In this document: in pieces, positions 62,001 through 64,000 of the stretch | Layout of the letters: the number at the start of each line of letters is the position of its first letter | Numbering within the stretch: the first letter of the stretch is position 1 | From: Deltaproteobacteria bacterium | Lineage (GTDB): Bacteria > Myxococcota_A > Polyangia > GCA-2747355 > JADLHG01 | Length of the DNA stretch: 64,000 bases | NCBI GenBank assembly: GCA_020848905.1 | Contig: JADLHG010000051.1 | Coordinates: 42,593-106,592 of the forward strand | Direction: 5' to 3' | Program-made: the position numbers and the translations under genes | The notes under the pieces: model-generated | Database searches by the model: none | Seen by the model: only the letters and a program-made list of their open reading frames with translations | Told to the model about the DNA's origin: nothing

Positions 62001-64000
62001 GCCTGCTCTCCGGCGTCCTCTCCGACCCGCGGCTCGCCAATCCCATCGGCGCGAGCGGCAGCTCGTTCAGCGCGGCGGCGGGTCGCCTCTCCTTCTCGCT
62101 CGGGCTGCGCGGGCCGAACTTCCCCGTGGACACCGCGTGCTCGAGCGGGCTCGTGGCCACGCACCTCGCCTGTCAGGCGCTCCGCACCGGCGAGTGCCAG
62201 CTCGCGCTCGTGGCCGGGGTGAACCTGATGCTCGCCCCCCACGCGCACATCCTCTTCTCGCAGGTCGAGGTCCTGGCCAAGGACGGCCGGTGCAAGACCT
62301 TCGACGCGCGGGCCGACGGCTACACGCGCGGCGAGGGGTGCGCGGTGCTGGTCCTCAAGCGCCTCGCCGACGCCGAGGCCGACGGGGACCGCGTCCTCGC
62401 GCTCCTCGCCGGCTCGGCCGTGAACCACGACGGGCGGAGCTCGAGCTTCACCGCGCCGTCGAGCGCCGCGCAGCGCGAGGTGGTGCGACGCGCGCTCGCG
62501 CAGGCGGAGCTTTCCCCCTCGGCGCTCGGGTACGTGGAGACGCACGGCAGCGGGACGGCGCTCGGAGATCCGATCGAGCTCGGGGCGCTCGGGGCGGTGC
62601 TGGTCGAGGAGGGGGCCGGGCGAGCGCCGCTCGCCGTCGGCACGGTGAAGACCAACGTCGGACACCTCGAGGCCGCCGCGGGGCTGGCGGGGATCTTCAA
62701 GGCCATCTATTGCCTCGAGCGGGAGGAGCTCCCGCGGCACCTGCACCTCGAGCGCCTCACCCCGCACGTCGACTGGACGGCGCTCCCGCTGGTGGTCCCC
62801 ACCGCCCCCACCCCCTTTCCCCGGGGAGAGCGTCCGCGCGCGGTGGGGGTCTCGGCCTTCGGCCTGAGCGGCACGAACGCGCACGTGGTGCTCGAGGAGG
62901 CGCCCGCGCTCCGGACCTCCGAGGCGGCCCCGAGCGCCAAAGCGAACGTGGGTTCTGAAAGCGGCCCGGCCCCCGAGCTCCTCGTGCTCTCGGCCAAGAG
63001 TCCGGGGGCGCTCCTCGCGCTCTGCCGCAAGGTGGAGGCGCAGCTCTCGGCGCTCCCCGAGGCGCAGCTCTCCGAGCTCTGCCGTACGGCGGCGCTCCGG
63101 CGCGAACACCAGCCGTGGCGGCTCGCGGCGGTGGGTCGGAGCCCAGCCGAGCTGGCGCGGGCGGTGGCGGAGGAACGCGAGCGCTTCGACGCCGCGCGCG
63201 CGCCGAGCCAGCCCCTCGCCCCGGGCCTGGTCTTCGTCTGCTCGGGGCAGGGGGGGCAGTGGCCAGGGATGGGGGCGCACGGGCTGCGCGAGCGGCCGGC
63301 CTTCCGCGCGGCGCTCGAACGCTGCGACCGGGTGCTTCTGCCGCTCCTCGGCTGGTCGGTGGTCGAGCGGCTCGCGGCGGGGCCGTCGGCGGGGCCGCTC
63401 GAGGGGGTGGCGGTGGTGCAGCCGATGGTCTTCGCCATGCAGCTCGGGCTCGCGGCGGAGCTCGCGGAGCTCGGGGTGCTTCCCGACGCCGTGGCGGGGC
63501 ACAGCATGGGGGAGGTGGCGGCGGCCTGCCTCGCGGGGGCGCTCTCCCTCGAGGACGCGGCGCGGGTCATCGTGCGGCGGAGCGCGCTCCTCGGCCGGGT
63601 GCAGGGCGAAGGCGGGATGGTGGTGGTGGAGGCGAGCCGCGCCGAGCTCGGGGAGCTGCTCGCGGCCCCCGAGGAGGAGCTATGCGTTGCCGCGGAGAAC
63701 GGTCCGCGCAACCTGGTGCTGGCCCTGCGCGCCGAGCGCGTGGCGGAGCTGCTCGCCGAGCTCGAGCGCCGCGGGCTCTTCGCCTGGTCGGTCAAAGTGA
63801 ACGTCGCTTCGCATTCGCCGCAGGTCGAGCCGCTGCGCTCCGAGCTGCTCGCGCTGCTCGGAGAGGTCCAGCCGCGCGCCTCGGCCGTACCGTTTTACTC
63901 CACGGTGCGGGCGGGGCCGCTTTCCGGGACGGCGCTCGAGGCCGAGTACTGGTTCGAGAACCTGCGCCGGCCGGTGCGTTTCGCCGAGACGGTGCGGCGG
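56024..64000 (+). CDS. PKS-C, partial: KS-AT-DH-KR-ACP then KS-AT... running out of the window
   Basis: 2,659 residues are visible. A GTG start overlaps the PKS-B stop (GTGA). The docking helix is LSPVKRALLALEELQGELSA. Module 1: KS Cys205 (DTACSSSL), [20 protein letters not shown] Ser661 (GHSVG) with Tyr-Ala-Phe-His at 761-764, closest to malonyl type; DH (EHALGGRTIFPA, LLDAMLQ); KR with GGLGGLG and the LDD motif (AAGVLDDGLL), B-type stereochemistry; ACP Ser1777 (LGFDSLLAIEL). Module 2: KS Cys2039 (DTACSSGLVATH) with HGSGT in place of HGTGT; AT Ser2494 (GHSMG) with Val-Ala-Ser-His from 2594, the methylmalonyl-like pattern. The window ends inside this AT. Confidence 0.93.
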   Translation, partial: MSGRPGELSPVKRALLALEELQGELSALKARAREPVAVVGLACRLPGQVTSPEAFWRLLREGCDGIGEVPAERWDARAFYDPDPAVPGKIASRWGGFLDEPAGFDADFFGISPREARQMDPQQRWLLEVGYEAFEDAGLSLERLAGSRTGVFVGCCSADYGQLFAGRSSELNAYTMTGLSDSIISNRVSYQFDLRGPSITMDTACSSSLVAVHLACQSLRSGECDLALVGGVNSIFTPLVMISASRAFVLAADGRCKTFDARADGIVRGEGCAALVLKRLSAARADGDRVWAVIRGSAVNQDGRTNGLTAPNVLSQQAVLRAALENAGVSAESVRCVEAHGTGTPLGDPIEVEALNAVYGRGAGLTRELVLGSAKTNLGHLEGAAGVTGLLKVVLALERAEIPAHLHFRRPNPRLELERTPFAIPGRTRPWPAGEGPRRGAVSSFGMGGTNAHVILEEAPPSETRAATVASAEGGEAPVELLVLSARTEEALSALALAWAERLRRLDPAVESLADLCYGAARRRSHLRHRLAVAGRSPARLAELLARYGAGEGRAGLSVGQRGETPGKLAFVFSGQGAQFAGMGRELLATEPVFAEAISRADAHVQGLAGWSLREALLAPEEGSRLSETAVAQPCLVALELGLVELLRSQGIRPDFVLGHSVGELAAAAASGALTVEEALTLAVVRGRLMQEATGKGRMLAVALGRAELEPRLGRHAERLALAADNGPRSLVVAGEAGALAELAAELTAEGVQTKDLGVDYAFHSPQVEAARLKIERELANSRGRPTERPLVSTVTGGRLPGEALDGAYWGQNVRGTVRFREAVEQLVAEGVETFLEVGPQAVLGRPLTECLEAASGASARRALVVPTLRRSGAEVTGTLRPALGALYCAGQPVDFGAVYPTGRVRPLPSYPWQHRPYWVEGPPAWAATGARPPAAHPLLVERESHGSPAHHVFRGRVGRDAPAFVGEHALGGRTIFPAAGFFELALSAGERVLGPGALSLVDVSLRAPLVFEKDDEGERWLELTLRPETDAAFYFTVTSRDAPAAAERLHVEGRLERAPTEAGEPEELSGLVERCPRELSREVYREGLARLGLALGPSYSGHTRLALGRREVLGAALLPPEYAEEAGAYRMHPGLLDAMLQLVALAQASATGELGSGELGLEAPYLPIGIERLTFYERPTGPVVGHARVEPPAGDGTAAPEAVTGTLEVRGEGGERILSLVGAALRKTPLARLGQEAAAPRELTYRVAWRPLPQEEPQGATPVGRWLLLGQHPLGAELAAALEAEGQEALRFSTLGEALPALATQTGEAPLTAVLLGGLALPMASAAPLGARRAALRELLDESLGLVRALAEREPPARLVWLTRGVWQVDGVAPTGAVEGAALWGLGRSAALELPDRIGALVDLAPEAAPDEATALAGALLGRQSERELALRGGRSYAPRLARHRRGGGGALALAADGVYLVTGGLGGLGLACARYLVEQGARRLLLVGRSAPGEEAARKLAELRSLGAEVELLHGDVSECAFAIEVVAAAGTALRGILHAAGVLDDGLLVNQTGARFLSVLAPKLDGAEHLLEATTGHALDFFALFSSGVGLTGSPGQGSYAAANACLDALALRERAAGRRILSLDWGAWAEVGMAARLEAVHRRFWESHGLSALSTAEALGALGELLAAFAAPAASEAPEAQLLVCPVNWEVARSRLSPGAAPLFAEQLGGAPSAGPGGAGGSPLAARVAGLSGARRVAQVAEALRQEIVRVLGLDAAQPIEMERPLAELGFDSLLAIELRNAVAALVGRSLPVTLLFDHPTLGRMAAHLAQTLGEQPAASVREESASAASAAEPPFSGVAATSAVRATPSRRASRARRHEPIAIVGLGCRFPGGANDPEAFFELLRRGTDAVVEVPRERWDVEAYYDPSPGVPGKSYARWGGFLEGVDVAGFDAPFFGIAPGEAAWLDPQQRLLLEVAWEALEDAAIPVRALADSATGVYLGIASYDYSLLSGVLSDPRLANPIGASGSSFSAAAGRLSFSLGLRGPNFPVDTACSSGLVATHLACQALRTGECQLALVAGVNLMLAPHAHILFSQVEVLAKDGRCKTFDARADGYTRGEGCAVLVLKRLADAEADGDRVLALLAGSAVNHDGRSSSFTAPSSAAQREVVRRALAQAELSPSALGYVETHGSGTALGDPIELGALGAVLVEEGAGRAPLAVGTVKTNVGHLEAAAGLAGIFKAIYCLEREELPRHLHLERLTPHVDWTALPLVVPTAPTPFPRGERPRAVGVSAFGLSGTNAHVVLEEAPALRTSEAAPSAKANVGSESGPAPELLVLSAKSPGALLALCRKVEAQLSALPEAQLSELCRTAALRREHQPWRLAAVGRSPAELARAVAEERERFDAARAPSQPLAPGLVFVCSGQGGQWPGMGAHGLRERPAFRAALERCDRVLLPLLGWSVVERLAAGPSAGPLEGVAVVQPMVFAMQLGLAAELAELGVLPDAVAGHSMGEVAAACLAGALSLEDAARVIVRRSALLGRVQGEGGMVVVEASRAELGELLAAPEEELCVAAENGPRNLVLALRAERVAELLAELERRGLFAWSVKVNVASHSPQVEPLRSELLALLGEVQPRASAVPFYSTVRAGPLSGTALEAEYWFENLRRPVRFAETVRR

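Overview
The window is very GC-rich and looks like a chromosome segment of a myxobacterium-type (Myxococcota / deltaproteobacterial) genome. This rests on the Lys/Ala-rich histone-H1-like protein, an FHA-domain sigma-54 activator, and long cis-AT polyketide synthases with short coiled-coil docking tails. The phylum is inferred from gene content; no taxonomic marker is present.

Layout. (1) 1-6.6 kb is ordinary chromosome: a partial leucyl aminopeptidase, a histone-H1-like gene with a clear sigma-70 promoter and terminator, a DUF72 protein, a transaldolase-like aldolase, a TetR regulator, a lipoprotein, a secreted protein and tRNA-Ser(UGA). (2) Just past the tRNA lies a 20-codon 3' remnant of a GGDEF gene that abuts the phosphopantetheinyl transferase gene. 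I read this as the left edge of a biosynthetic gene cluster that fills the rest of the window. (3) 6.7-15.5 kb holds the PPTase, a phosphoesterase, and an acyl-CoA dehydrogenase / free carrier protein / stand-alone adenylation enzyme set. That set matches the PltE/PltL/PltF route from L-proline to pyrrole-2-carboxyl-S-carrier protein. It also holds a medium-chain reductase, a small HTH protein and an FHA-sigma54 activator. (4) 15.5-22.4 kb has two collinear paralogous B12-type radical SAM proteins flanking a GMC oxidoreductase, then a quinone-oxidoreductase-like reductase. (5) 22.4-33.1 kb, minus strand, is a 3,564-residue two-module PKS ('PKS-D') with odd domain order (KS-AT-DH-KR-MT-ER-ACP) and a second module lacking an AT (KS-DH-ACP). 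(6) 33.3-34.0 kb is a deleted, frameshifted ISAs1-type transposase remnant. (7) 34.2-43 kb is a tailoring block: a third radical SAM protein, a glycosyltransferase, an SRPBCC protein, two tandem carbamoyltransferases, a Trm112-like/methyltransferase protein and an alpha/beta hydrolase. (8) 43.1-64 kb is a head-to-tail PKS series A-B-C: FAAL-ACP-KS-AT-DH*-ACP, then KS-AT-DH-ER-KR-ACP, then KS-AT-DH-KR-ACP-KS-AT... running off the window end.

How it may work together (inference). PKS-A is primed by a free acid through its fatty-acyl-AMP ligase, and B and C extend the chain. PKS-D has no docking segment and could be primed by pyrrolyl-carrier protein, so the cluster seems to carry two independent chain starts. 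Products would be carbamoylated and glycosylated, and altered by cobalamin radical SAM and flavin chemistry. No thioesterase is visible, so the cluster continues to the right. Candidate sigma-54 promoters are seen before the SRPBCC-carbamoyltransferase operon and before the upstream lipoprotein gene, and a sigma-54 activator is encoded inside the cluster. All family calls come from reading motifs by eye; no database search was possible.
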